Of a stretch of 64,000 bases of DNA, positions 22,101 through 32,883 are shown in pieces. The number at the start of each line of letters is the position of its first letter. Within the stretch, counting starts at the first letter, position 1. Made by a program: the position numbers and the translations under genes. The notes beneath the pieces were generated by a model, which was not told where the DNA came from, searched no databases, and worked only from the letters and a program-made list of their open reading frames with translations. This DNA comes from Diadema setosum (lineage: Eukaryota; Echinodermata; Echinoidea; Diadematoida; Diadematidae): assembly GCA_033980235.1 (NCBI GenBank), contig CM067066.1:36148409-36212408 (forward strand). Reading direction: 5' to 3'.

Positions 22101-25100
22101 CTTTTGAGCAATTTCGGAGATACATCGTATACTGGATCACAAATGCATTGTATTCATTATTTCAAACATTTTTTACATTATACATTGAAGAAGTGCGTAT
22201 GTGGTGGGACTTATAAAATACATTCTTTTGAAAAAAAAAAGGACCTTCCCTTTTTCGGGGGGGGGGGATGCGTACGCACCGACGCAACCAACCACCCCCC
22301 CCCTTCCCTCTTAGGTCATGTAGGTACAGGCTTGTCCAAGCACACAACATCCATGTAATGAGCAGGTGTTCATGGTTGTTTCTGTTGTTTATAGTTATTG
22401 TTACTAATGACTTTTTGCCAACTACGGTGGAGTAGATTTCTTAACTTTTGATGCAACACTAGATTCTCTAAACTTGCATTTTCAAAAACTCCTATCAATG
22501 ACTAAGAACTGAATGTGAGTGATATGTTCCTTTCTTTATCAGACTTGAATCATGTTTCATCTATTTGTATGTTCATTCGATTATCTATTCATGATAACAC
22601 TTTGCCTTTATTAATTGCTTATGGTTCAGTAATGTCATTATGTGCAGCTGTATATTTATCCTTTTATCAATTTGTTTATCTCTATCTAAATGCTTATACC
22701 ATTGCAACAGGGAACTTTCCTAGAAACTGCCGTCAATTCGGCCATCAAGCACTCCCTCCTGCCTCACATAAACAGTAAGTCGCCCATGCCATACCCGTTA
22801 CCAAAATGATCTTTATCTGTGATCCCCAGTGTTACCCAAAGAAAAAAAGAACCTAAAATGATGAGAATCTTTAAGTATTGCATACAACATTGTTTTTGTT
22901 TAGTATCCCTCAAACTGCAAGTCATCAATATTATTTATGTGTGTTGTTCTAAAAACAACTGCCGAGTATTAATAAGTTATCAAACTTTCTTTTAACCCTA
23001 TAAAGCCCAAGCTATTTTGACCCCTTCCAGGCCCAAGGGGCACATTGTGCCCCCCCATATAACTTCTTTATTTTATGATGTATGACCGTCATATTTGGTA
23101 CATAAGTAGAGGAACTCATACTCTACATGACCCAACTTTTGAAATTTTTCAAGGTCGTCCACTGAGGGCGCTATTTACCAAAATATAAAGAAATACATAG
23201 GAAATACGCTAAAATCATGTTTTTTCTTTTTATTTCTTTATCCCCAGTATATATGTTTTTATCTTATATCAATCATTTTCATATTCACCACAAAGGAAAA
23301 GCAAGTCAACCTTCACTATTAGTTATGGTTGACATTTCTCAAGGTCAACATGTGGGGGCGCCATTCATTACAATATAAAGAAATATAATGAAACCCATGA
23401 CATATTGCTTGGAATGGGTATATATATTGGTATCACATTTCATATTTCCAAAATATTGAATTTTGAGTTTGCAGATTGATAATATGATAAACAAATGATT
23501 TTACAGGCAAAGCTTGTGTGAAGATAACACAAAATAAAAGGGTAGTCTTTGAAAAATGCTGTATTTTCGATTATTTCTATTATATCTATTGTGTAATGCC
23601 TATGTCATACAAAAAATAAAGGAAATAAGAAGATCATTTTCGGGTAATTCACAACCATAATTACATCACATTTTGGTCCTTCAGCAAATTAGAGCCAAGA
23701 AAAACCCCATTTAATCCATTATTATATTGTTAACTGAAATTGGAACAGAAAATCATGCAAAATCTGACGAACATCGTTGTCAGTTTACGGTTGCCATGGC
23801 AACCAGCAATATTGGACATAGCTAAATTATATAAAGGAAAAGTCACCAAATTTTGTTGAAATCGGGTAAAGGGTGTAGGCGTGGCAAACGAAAATATGGT
23901 AGGGGGCACAATGTGCCCCCCCCCCCCCCTTGGACTTTATAGGGTTAAAACGCGTGTTAGCCTCTATTTTTTCATTAAAGTGCAACATCGGTCTATGAAT
24001 TCTATGACTTAGACGTTTTATTTATGTTGGAGTCATAAGTTTAGAGAGATGTGACATTTTTTAATTTTATGTGTTTGCGGGAAGACATTGTGTTCTCGAC
24101 TGCACTTACGAGATGCCGTGAAGGTGTCATCGCCTTTAAAGTCTCCAATCGGATTGTACACAAAGCTTCATAGATTTTTTTATATCTATTCTTAAAATTT
24201 TTATGTTTTTGCTTTTGTGTATTCATAAGCATGAAATTATTGTTGTGTGGTAATAATCCAGAAGAGAAAAAAACAATCCTCGAATTCCTCGAATCCAGAA
24301 AAAAAAAAATCACTCGCACAGTTCGTGAAGTTGCCGAATTGTATAAGCAAAAATATGATTTTTTCCCCTGAAGTTTTATAAGAAAAAAAAAAACTGAAAA
24401 AGAACTGTAGGAGTAATACGAGGTGATGACGTCATGACTTAAGAAAATTTTACTCCATTATTACAGCTTGGTTACCATGGTAGTTTCGTGAAAACGTGAT
24501 ACTTTATGTTTTGTTTAGTTTCTCAGTTATGATGACCGAATCTGCGTATATTATACACTTACTGCCATAGTCTGGCTTGATTCTGTTTGATAATGTCAAA
24601 CGCGAACCAGGGCCCCGTTGCTAGAAACTTTGCGTTTAAACGCAACTTGCAACTGATTGTCACTGGCCAATCAAAATCATTGTTGCATACATGTCTTCTT
24701 AATAGGGCAGACCCTGAGCCAATCAGAATGGTTGTTTCAAAATCAACAATTATTTGCAATTGATTGCAACTTTCTTGCAACGGGGCCCTAATACACCATA
24801 ACAAAGTCGATGAGATTGTGTGTATCTTTTACTTCTGAACAGAAATTTTTACAGACACTGGTGGAATTGGAGGGCCGTTACTACAGGTAGATGATTTCAG
24901 CAACGTGACTGTGACCCATGATCCGGTAAGAATTACAATGTATTCGCGTTCTCCAGTGCTAATGTCTTCTCCGCCTTTTCTGTTTTTTCCCACAATGTGA
25001 TAGCATTCCGATATTTTAAAAAATGCGACAACAATACTAAATATAACATATGGATCATTTTGCCCTTCAAACTGCAATTAAACAGATTTAGTTACATTAC

Positions 25101-25703
25101 AGTTGACTCCACTCTCTCAACTCCTCAACCTCCATGAAGGTGGATCTGTTCGTATCATCAATATCATGTCGTTATCTTCAAGAGTGATGATAGTCCCGTT
25201 TTGGCGGTTGTTTTCAATCTGATTGCGTCTTCTGTGAATGTCCGTTTGCGACCACTTAAAACCATTAAAAGCAAGAGCACCATTAGCTCAACTGTGAGTG
25301 GTTTGTCCAAGTTTCTGTGACAATTTCATTTAAGTGTCTCAATGAATAAAGTGATTTGAATGTATATGTTGTTTGCAGCGTGAGAGGGCTTTTATGAGGT
25401 CACACTTCGTATATTTAACGTTAATGATAAACGTCTTGTGTGCCAGTATGTATCTGGCGTGATACACATGCATGGCATTATTCTCACAACCTTCTCTGTA
25501 ATTCCGTCATTTCATTTCTCTCCATTTGTTGTTTTTATGACATTTGCTGTTTTCGCAAACAAGATATAACAAACTGATTTTAATACTGGACAATATAATC
25601 ATTTGTATATATTTGCACATATACATATAATTAATACATCTTCTTCTTTTTATCATTCTAGAATGTCATCAAGATTGGGACGGACCTGATCTTTGAGGAG
25701 TGA
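16147..25703 (+). CDS. Partial BPI/LBP paralogue, 3' half only
   Basis: Seven exons match the complete downstream gene in sequence and phase: 16147-16250 (exon 8 type, ...TDYALAALP...KTAHK), about 17779-17910 (exon 11, GEFSPHAILPDKTLAYLF), 21163-21239 (exon 12), 21953-21995 (exon 13), 22711-22774 (exon 14, LETAVNSAIKHSLLPHIN), 24843-24925 (exon 15) and 25662-25703 (exon 16, NVIKIGTDLIFEE, stop TGA). None has an internal stop. Homologues of exons 9 and 10 were not found between 16250 and 17740, and exons 1-7 were not found upstream. The natural 5' border of exon 11 looks damaged: the CAG at 17742-17744 gives a stop if joined to exon 8, while the AAG at 17776-17778 restores the frame by skipping 9 and 10. 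The locus is probably a truncated paralogue or young pseudogene. A gene with a different 5' half is the alternative. Confidence 0.85.
16497..16870 (-). mobile_element. 3' end of a LINE, - strand
   Basis: A (GAATT)n tail on the - strand at 16498-16527 follows a short open stretch (16659-16859) that resembles the region near the end of non-LTR reverse transcriptases (WQYLDNSLRALVVAMSR). It is 5'-truncated. It sits in the intron between the exon-8 and exon-11 homologues of the partial BPI gene. Confidence 0.55.
18112..18665. mobile_element. TTAA-flanked palindromic MITE
   Basis: TTAA at both borders (18112-18115, 18662-18665). The arms of about 150 bp are inverted: AATCGGACAATCGATGCGAA, GGATGAGGAGACTACTA and their partners near 18500-18590. 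It is the same family as 1500-3190, without the nested insertion. Confidence 0.75.
18908..19222. mobile_element. 315-bp foldback MITE with a 22-bp perfect TIR
   Basis: The termini are perfect inverted repeats (CCCGAATTCACGAAGGTGGT and partner). Inside each end lies the palindrome CCATGGTTTAAACCATGG (18944-18961 and 19175-19192). The core is made of short inverted words around TTTCGTTAACGAAA. ATATT flanks both sides, two bases off on the left, which may be the target duplication. Confidence 0.75.
19303..20605 (+). repeat. Dispersed repeat rich in GGTCAAAGGTCA words
   Basis: Begins with an imperfect hairpin (GCCTCCGCCACGAAGTGG with GTGCCGGAGGC) and a CCGTCCGTCCGTACGTACGT run. It then contains four or five diverged tandem units, each with 'gataactcaa', 'accaaacttggtccaag' and several AGGTCA half-sites, and ends in a T run (20583-20604). 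No protein is encoded. It sits in the intron before the exon-12 homologue. Confidence 0.65.
20606..21162. other. Intron sequence, nothing recognised
   Basis: AT-rich intron between the GGTCA-rich repeat and the exon-12 homologue of the partial BPI gene. No repeat border or open frame of note. Confidence 0.5.
21465..21532 (+). repeat. C run followed by (AAAAAC)n
   Basis: Low-complexity tract: nine or so C, then A-rich hexamers. The open stretch across it has no meaning. Confidence 0.8.
22992..23948. mobile_element. Nonautonomous piggyBac-like element, 949 bp
   Basis: TTAA at 22992-22995 and 23945-23948. The inverted termini are CCCTATAAAGCCCAAG and CTTGGACTTTATAGGG. TTAA targets and a CCCT start are hallmarks of piggyBac. 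A second inverted pair lies just inside (GGGGCACATTGTGCCCCC near 23038 and GGGGGCACAATGTGCCCCC near 23902). No transposase; it is inside an intron of the partial BPI gene. Confidence 0.8.
24609..24789. mobile_element. 181-bp MITE with AGGGCCCCGTTGC termini
   Basis: AGGGCCCCGTTGCTAGAAA on the left matches TTTCTTGCAACGGGGCCCT on the right in inverse. Internal inverted words (TTGCAACT, CCAATCA) extend the stem. It lies about 50 bases before the exon-15 homologue of the partial BPI gene. Confidence 0.75.
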
Positions 25704-26440
25704 CCCACTTCCCAGAGGGGATGACGACTATAAATGACGTCACAGTGATGTCACCCATTCCGAGTCTAATCACAGCGAGTACACCCAGGTTGAACAACAA
25801 CAACGAAAAAAAAATCTTTACGTCATTTTTCACATTGTTTTCGCCGCTAGGCTTTTCTTTGTGCTACAGTCTATAATTAACAGGGTTTCACTTGACAAGG
25901 CTTTCCTCTAGAAACATTTGCATGCTAAAGAAGTAAGTAAATCGTGGTGGTGTAAGGCCGGTCGTTCACTGTTCATTCTCTCTAAAATGAGAGAAATTTG
26001 TTGTTTCTTTCTTACTGATCTCAAAAGCAACCAAAAATGTAGGATTATTCACGGCAGCCATGTGATCAAACTATAGAACACCGTTTGTGACACTTTAATC
26101 GATGACCGAGTTTGAGGTGGTGTGTGCGAATTCTCGTACACTGTTTTTGTTAGTCTTCTATGCAATGAACTTGGTATATCTGTATCATCAGCTCACAAAA
26201 TAACTGTCCACGCTCTTCTAAATCCAAGACATATTGGTAAAAAAAAAAAAACAAGATGTGCTGTTCACATTAGATAATCAGGTCTTTCCGTTGCAATGAA
26301 ATAATTCGTAAGCTTCACCATCTTTTACGAGTGTACTATATACCAACATAAGATAGGGATGATGACTGACTGCATTACAGAGACCTCTAAAGGTGGGTGT
26401 GTGTCCTCTTTACGTGTATCATCACTGATAGGGTTTATTT
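25704..26440 (+). other. 3' flank of the partial BPI gene
   Basis: Follows the TGA stop. No AATAAA signal stands out close to the stop. Otherwise AT-rich without recognised features. Confidence 0.4.
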
Positions 26441-26444
26441 GTAT

Positions 26445-27345
26445 AACTTTGCAATGGACTTTTTATATTATATATAAATGATATAGATACTGTTTCTGAC
26501 AAGCTTTCTTTTATATTATACGCTAACGATGTAAATATTTTTTCATGTCCTGTGTAATGAAGTTAATAGTGAACTTAAAAAGGTATGTGTTTGGTTTCAG
26601 GTTAACGGGTTATCTTTGAATAGTAAAAAATGTAATTATATTCTTTTTAATGATAGGAAAAAAGGTGATGGTAAAAATGTTAATATTTACTTAAACAATG
26701 ATGCAATCCCCAAAGTTGATAAAACAAAGTTTTTAGGTGTATTCATTGACTACAGGTTAATCTTGGAAATTCCATATTGCAGAATTTGAGCAAAAAGTGT
26801 CTAAAACATTCGTATCATTCGTAAATGTGCATATTTTTTGCCTGTAAACATACAACGTATGCTTTATTGCACACTTATTTTACCTTACCTAACATATTGC
26901 AACATTGTTTGGGGAAATACACTTGAATCAAATTTGAAGAGATTACAGATTTATCAAAATCATATTATTAGATATTTATGTAATGTACGAAATATAGGTC
27001 CTGGTGGTGTTCGAACAGATACATTGTTTAACGAGTTAAAGTTGTTCCGTTTAAAAGATATACCTTTCAATTGGGTTTATTTATGTGTAAGTGTACAAAT
27101 AATCTTCTCCCTGATCATTTATGCCACTTATTTGAAGAAAACTCAGAATACCATAAGTATGAAACTAGATCATCTTCACTAATTCACATTCCAAAACATT
27201 AAAAAATCTTATTCCAACACACAGTGCGTTTTTCTTGTCCCGAGGTCTGGAATAATCTCCCAGCCCATTTGATATCTGTACCTTCTTTGAGTATATTTAA
27301 ATGTCATTATAAATTGTCTTTCTTTTCGGAATAATAGACATTTTT
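26445..27345 (+). pseudogene. Dead LINE reverse transcriptase fragment
   Basis: Broken frames give GLFILYINDID (26456 on), then YANDVNIFFS where active enzymes have YADD, then VNGLSLNSKKC and TKFLGVFID. From 26838 they give LYCTLILPYLTYCNIVWGN and LKRLQIYQNHIIRYL. These are the palm and thumb blocks of a Jockey/CR1-like non-LTR reverse transcriptase. Stops and frameshifts interrupt it, and one catalytic aspartate codon is AAC (26525-26527). The stretch ends near a T run (27341-27359). Confidence 0.85.
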
Positions 27346-27454
27346 TTTTTTTTTTTTTTGCTGATATTGTCAAGTTTCTGGGTGTTTCTTCTCTTGGTGC
27401 CTGATGACGAGTTATTTTAATAACCTGTACATTATGATAGCACTTCAATAGCTG

Positions 27455-28078
27455 TGTTCAGACGGAGGCAGTTTTGGTAGGAGTAACTTCGGAGGAAGGG
27501 TCGGAGGAAGCTTGGTCGGAGTAACTGCGGAGGATAGGTCGGAATAGTGCCCGTCTGAACAAGGTCGTGGTAACTTCGTCCGATCGGAGGAACTTACCAC
27601 GACCTCTTCCTCCGAACGAGATACTCCTGAGTTTTCTCAGGAGTATCTCGCTACCACGACTAGCCGGTCGGAGTAAATTGCCCGTGCGGACAAGCCTTCG
27701 GAGTATCTATGAACTTACATATCTTACGACCTAGGTAAAACTTCCTGGGTCAAATCTCAATGTTGACATTTTGCGAATACACGTGTGCCTGTAGTGCAAT
27801 TCTAACCTAATCGATCGCGACGAAGAAGCTGCCGCTCATGCAGAAATTTCCATCAACAAGAATGGAGAAGACAAATGCCACTGGTAAAAAACAATCGCAT
27901 GGTCGGCGTGCGCGGCCCTGCCACTTCCGGAAGTTACACCGACCCTCGCACATAAATTGGTCGAAATTTCTTCCCACGACCGTCGTGTGGATACAAGGGT
28001 CGTGGTAAGATATGCATTAATTTGAATTTTAATTGCCGAGTCATAAATTCTTACTCCGACTAGAAATACGTCTGAACA
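27455..28078. mobile_element. 624-bp TIR element with TGTTCAGACG ends
   Basis: Inverted termini TGTTCAGACG (27455-27464) and CGTCTGAACA (28069-28078), with looser inverted similarity inward (GGAGTAA and TTACTCC). The left 200 bp contain repeated TCGGAGGAA/TCGGAGTAA words, CGTCTGAACA again at about 27551, and a hairpin ACTCCTGAGTTTTCTCAGGAGT (first 20 bases ACTCCTGAGTTTTCTCAGGA). No protein seen. Confidence 0.65.
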
Positions 28079-28479
28079 TGGCTTATACTTGGAATTCACT
28101 TCGCATTCACTAATTGTTGCTTCGTCGGACAGGCCTCGTGCGAGCTTTCAGGTTGCCAGGAACAACTTTTGTTAAAATGACATGCATAAGATTTGAATAT
28201 AACAGTAAAGGGGTTTATTCATGATTCGGTTGCAGTTGGAAACAGTGCATTTAATTCTTTGTCTTGCTTACATCTGTGCAGAGGTTTCACATTACCAGAA
28301 CGTATTAATATGTAACGTTTAATTTTGATATATGCAACTTTTGTTAGGCTGCAGCTCGTGACATTATTTTCACACTTACTGCAGCCCCTCTGTTAGACTG
28401 CAATGTTTCTCCTCGAGGAATATCTCATCTTAATATTGCCATGGGAACTATTATTACATTGTGTTTTTGTTGTTTCTTG

Positions 28480-28632
28480 TGTTTGTGATGTAGTGTGTTT
28501 TTGTTAGGCAGCTCACCACAAGCTCTGCTTTTTGAGGTTCTGCCTTCCTTGTACAACTTTATGTATGTGATTTACAACATGAAAAAGATGGAAAATAAAT
28601 GTCTTATAAACTTGAACTTGAACTTGAATGGA
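28480..28632 (+). mobile_element. LINE-type 3' tail with (AACTTG)n
   Basis: Ends AAATAAATGTCTTATAAACT followed by AACTTG repeats, the form of a LINE 3' end. No reverse transcriptase remains upstream. Confidence 0.45.
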
Positions 28633-30559
28633 GGTAGTTTTTGTAGTTTTGTAATGTATAATCATGAATATAATATATCATTACGTTTGAACTTTTAGCA
28701 TTTAGACAGGTTGAACTGACGGGAAAGATAGACGTTTATGGGCTTGGCCTTTCGTTGAATTACAAGCTTCATTTCACCGTAAAATTTTAAATGAAATACT
28801 CGAATTGATTTAGAATAGTTTAGGAAAGAATTCAATATTATAAACATGTATTTCTAGTTGCTTCGTAATGCGCAAATCGAAATGAAATGAAAATTACGCC
28901 ATCTTAAAAACCTAATATTTTTCTATAATGCGCACGTTTCCGCATGTTTTTAATCTGGGATATTTTGATCTTATAATAAAGTACTCCGCTAAAGCGTGCT
29001 CCAGCGTGTTTTTAAACTATTTGCTGTTAAAATTGTCAGTTTTATACTGCATTTTGATTCGCTGCTCCAATTCAAGGTACACAAATTTATTGTTGCCATC
29101 ACATTGAAAGAGAGAGCGAATTGCAGTATGGGCAAGTATATCTAGATGTGAGAGCGCTAGTCCCATTATTGCTGCTCTCTTTTGTCAAAGCACCTGGTTT
29201 CCACCAGTAGTTAAGCGCATAACTTCTCGGCGGTGCTGAGCCTGACTTCAAAGGAGAGCAGTAGTTGTCTCTCCTTCTCTAGCACCTCCCTAGTTAGATC
29301 TCATCAACCACAGGCAGGCGCGGTGGAGCACCCCAATTATCTCGCAGAAATCCATCGGCAGCCGAGCCTCATTTGCATAAAGTAAACAACATGTACTCGC
29401 GTAGTTGAGAAAAAGTAAACAACTTCTCAAGTTAATAACAATTTAAGGAAACCTATTTTTGGGTTAAAATTGAGTTAGTTTGAATTTGAAAACATGTCCG
29501 AATATTCACATATAACATATCAAAGGATTTGACAATGATAAAATGTGAAATTTTAGCGAAAACCTGGCGAGCAAAATTACCAAAAATATGCCTCGAAAAT
29601 CATCCTAAGATTCACGAAGTGTGATTGCGGAACAAAAGCGCCATTCGGACAAAGTACACCGAAATTTATTTATCTGCTTGCATTTTAAATGTCATACCGT
29701 AATATTCCCGGCCATGGTTGTGTCGGAAAAAACCAGAAGGTGATGTCAAAAATGACACGAACGCTAAGCGTACAAGTCGGTCCCATGTATATATAATCGC
29801 GTCACTGTAGCGTTGCATGTCACAGCACACACAACGCATTGCTGCATGCAGCGTGCGCGGCAGCAGCTCAGCAGTCACCGCCGTGCGACACTCGGCCACT
29901 GCACTTTTATTTGATTGAATAAATGTAATTTCTTACCTTCTACGAAGGAGATATTTTAACAGAAACAAAAACACGAGAAAGTAGAAGTATGCAGACTGAA
30001 CTGAGCTGACATGTTAATCTAAAAACTGAGAACTGTGTTCTGAGACAATATAGATCTAAATGCAAAAAATCTACTCCTGTGTCACATTACATGGCATGTG
30101 TGAGGAAGAAGAAAATTTGGCCTAGGGAAGGGGGAGGGGGGAGGAGGAAAAACTATTTGTTCATAAATATTCGATGACACAGAAAATCCAATCTTTATCA
30201 TTTTTTTTTCCATTTATATGATTTTTATTTATTTTTTTTTTGATTACCTTCTACTGGGTGGATGGCATAGTTGGACGAAAGCAGATGGGGGCCAGTTTAT
30301 GTAAATCTGAATTATTTTCAGCGGCCATGTTCTTTATTGATGTACATGCAGGTAGGCATTAATTTTGTGTGTGTGTGTGTGTTTATCACTATCATGTGTG
30401 TGGTACTGTCTTTCTTCCTATGTACATTGTTTTAAAGTGTTTTTATGTATTACGTACTAGTAATTTTTGCTACAATTATGTGTATGCACCTTCTTCCAAC
30501 AAATCCTTCCATATTTCCTCTCAGATGTTGTCCACATTTACAAAATCATGTATCATCCT

Positions 30560-30737
30560 CAGGGCTGCCAACTCTCACTCATTGAGAGTGAGACTCACTC
30601 ATTTTGGTTCTTTCTCACTCTAAAACTTTATTTCATTTGCATGCATTTCTATTGATCTCACTCATTTTGACTCCGAAATTATAGCATTGGCCTATGGGAG
30701 TCTCACTCTCAAGTAGTTTCCAATGTTGGCAGCCCTG
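30560..30737. mobile_element. 178-bp hAT-like MITE nested in the 2.9-kb element
   Basis: Termini CAGGGCTGCCAAC and GTTGGCAGCCCTG, flanked by CATCCT on both sides (30554-30559, 30738-30743). The interior is built of TCTCACTC/GAGTGAGA words. Confidence 0.8.
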
Positions 30738-30849
30738 CATCCTTCTCACACATTCCAATAGCAGCATCACTTTCCTCAATGATTGCCTCTTCCAACTCGG
30801 TGCACATCAATCGTACAGAAACGCATAAACAGAAGTATGCATCCCACTG

Positions 30850-30962
30850 AAGCTACGGTCACAGAAGTCCTTACGAACACTGTAAAAATGACCGATTTGT
30901 ACAGCCCCAAATGGACAAAAATCTTTGTACGGCATTTGCAGGGATATCTGTGACCGTAGCTT
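30850..30962. mobile_element. 113-bp MITE
   Basis: Inverted termini AAGCTACGGTCACAGA (30850-30865) and TCTGTGACCGTAGCTT (30947-30962). No clear target duplication. Confidence 0.65.
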
Positions 30963-32056
30963 TAATTCCGAGAGAAGTAATATTAGATTCTAGTTCACAA
31001 GTTAACAGAGGGATGATCTGCATGATTGAGTGCTTTGATTTCTACTTGAATTTTATTATAATTTAGAGTTTAAATGTTAGTGTTACTTAAATACGGTGTT
31101 ATTCATTCAGCTTTGCTGGCCATGGTCATTGCTGAATTCATAACTAGGAATAGAAAATTTCATAACAAACACATTCCTGCTTATGATTTTTATGAAGAAG
31201 TTAATCGCATGTGCTACCAAAATCGCAAAAACAACGCGCAAAATCACAAGCTTCACACCCGGGCCTCACACATTCACAAACACAATCACAGGCTCCGCTC
31301 AGCTTTCTACCAACTGCTAAGGTCCACCGCCCGGGCAGGCCTGGCCGGGCCGAACCTCGAGCTTCGCCTCGACAGAGACGCGCCGCAGAGTCCGATCAAA
31401 ACCACATCATGTCAGACCGTTACATTGTTATGATTATTTTACTCATTTAAACGAAACATTAAGATGTTTGTAAGAAATACAACATTCAAATATGATATCA
31501 CGAATTAAATTTCATCAAACTTCCTACTTACCAAATCACACAGCACGAGAATCCCAGCTGGCAAAATTGACTGCGGCCGCACAGCGTCACATGCAAACCA
31601 ACAACAACGCACGAAATCCTGAATCTCACGTATCCACGCACGCATCCCCATGTTACGGGAAAAGAAATGACGTCATTTTCAAATGTTTCGCTGACTACAA
31701 TTTTCTATTCCAAACCCTGTAGAAACAAGTTGATTTCTCAAAAAGTACAGGTGGAATCAAGCGAAAACTTTCACCATACATGGATTGAGGCCTGATGAAC
31801 TTATGTTGCCAATTTCGGACACATTGGAGCCCGGCCATGGTCCAGTCGAAAAAAAAACAGAGAGCATGTTTTGCAGCTTTTTGCGAGAGGCGATTTTCAA
31901 AAAGCTTTAATATCTCAAGTTTTAGTGCAGCAAATTTCATAATTTTTTCATCAAAAGGAAGATTTTTAAAAACTTAGATAGTGTGGGAAGTTTGAGTTTA
32001 CTAGCGGCACGCATAGCGGCACAAGGAGAAGGTAAAGATTTGACTTTTTCATGCAC

Positions 32057-32234
32057 TCAGTTTCGGGCAGCCGTGGATGCCCGTTGGAAATTCAAATAGA
32101 ACGGGGCGATAATGAGATGCAAATTGGGGTGCTCCACCGCGCCTGTCAGTTTCGGGCAGCCGTGGATGCCCGTTGGAAATTCAAATAGAACGGGGCGATA
32201 ATGAGATGCAAATTGGGGTGCTCCACCGCGCCTG
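32057..32234 (+). repeat. 89-bp tandem duplication at the right end of the 2.9-kb element
   Basis: Two adjacent, apparently identical 89-bp units beginning TCAGTTTCGGGCAGCCGTGG and ending CCACCGCGCCTG. Each carries a full copy of the right terminal repeat. Confidence 0.9.
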
Positions 32235-32639
32235 ACAGGGTTCATCATCCATCCACCAATCTTTCGATCACTGACTTCATTATTATGTAATGGATTACGT
32301 GGATTATTATTTAATAGCCATCAAATCCTTGCACAGCTGCGTGCAGTACCAGCCCTCTGAAGCACATTCTCGATCACCCCCGTTCCAGTTCAGCGTGTAG
32401 GCATTCTCTTTTTTTTTTCTTTTCTCTCCCTCCATTCTTTCCGTCTTTTTTGTCAAGTCGTGTCATGTCTTTTGTATTTCTCCTGTCCTGTTCCGTTCTG
32501 TCGTAAATTATATATGTGATAAGTATTTGTAAATAAGTAATTCATAAGTTCGTTCATTTTTTGAGTAGTTCACAACATACAAGCTTGCTTTTTAGTGGAC
32601 CTCTCAATTCTTTTTTTTTCCTCAACTGAAGCATAACTT

Positions 32640-32841
32640 TGTACTTTTTTGCCAGTATGCATTCTTTTGTTTATCTGTATCATTTATCTTTTGCAAAGTC
32701 GAATGTTTACGTTTCCAAATTTATTATGCGTTATGTTTTGTTAGAAAAAGAAGAATGAAAAATAAATGAATTGAATTGAATTGAATATATATATATATAT
32801 ATATATCATATTTTGTGTATGCGTTTGTGTGTATAATATGT

Positions 32842-32882
<41 letters not shown>
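32640..32882 (+). repeat. LINE-type tail and (AT)n tracts
   Basis: AAATAAATGAATTGAATTGA at about 32759 resembles a LINE 3' tail. It runs into (AT)n at 32785-32806, and a second (AT)n lies at about 32845-32882. Confidence 0.6.

Positions 32883-32883
<1 letters not shown>

Larger units (their letters stand above)
29315..32234. mobile_element. 2.9-kb TIR element with 5-bp target duplication
   Basis: The terminal inverted repeats share 24 perfect bases (starting CAGGCGCGGTGGAGCACCCC). The flanks are ACAGG on both sides (29310-29314, 32235-32239). CAG ends and a 5-bp duplication would suit a hAT-like family; this is tentative. The right terminus is present twice as an 89-bp tandem repeat. An open frame of 119 codons (31074-31433) shows no recognised domain. 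Two small MITEs are nested inside. No transposase was recognised. Confidence 0.75.

Noticed and set aside
31074..31433. 119-codon open frame on the + strand
   Set aside because: Lies inside the 2.9-kb element, has no recognised domain and no clear splice signals; kept only as a note in that entry.
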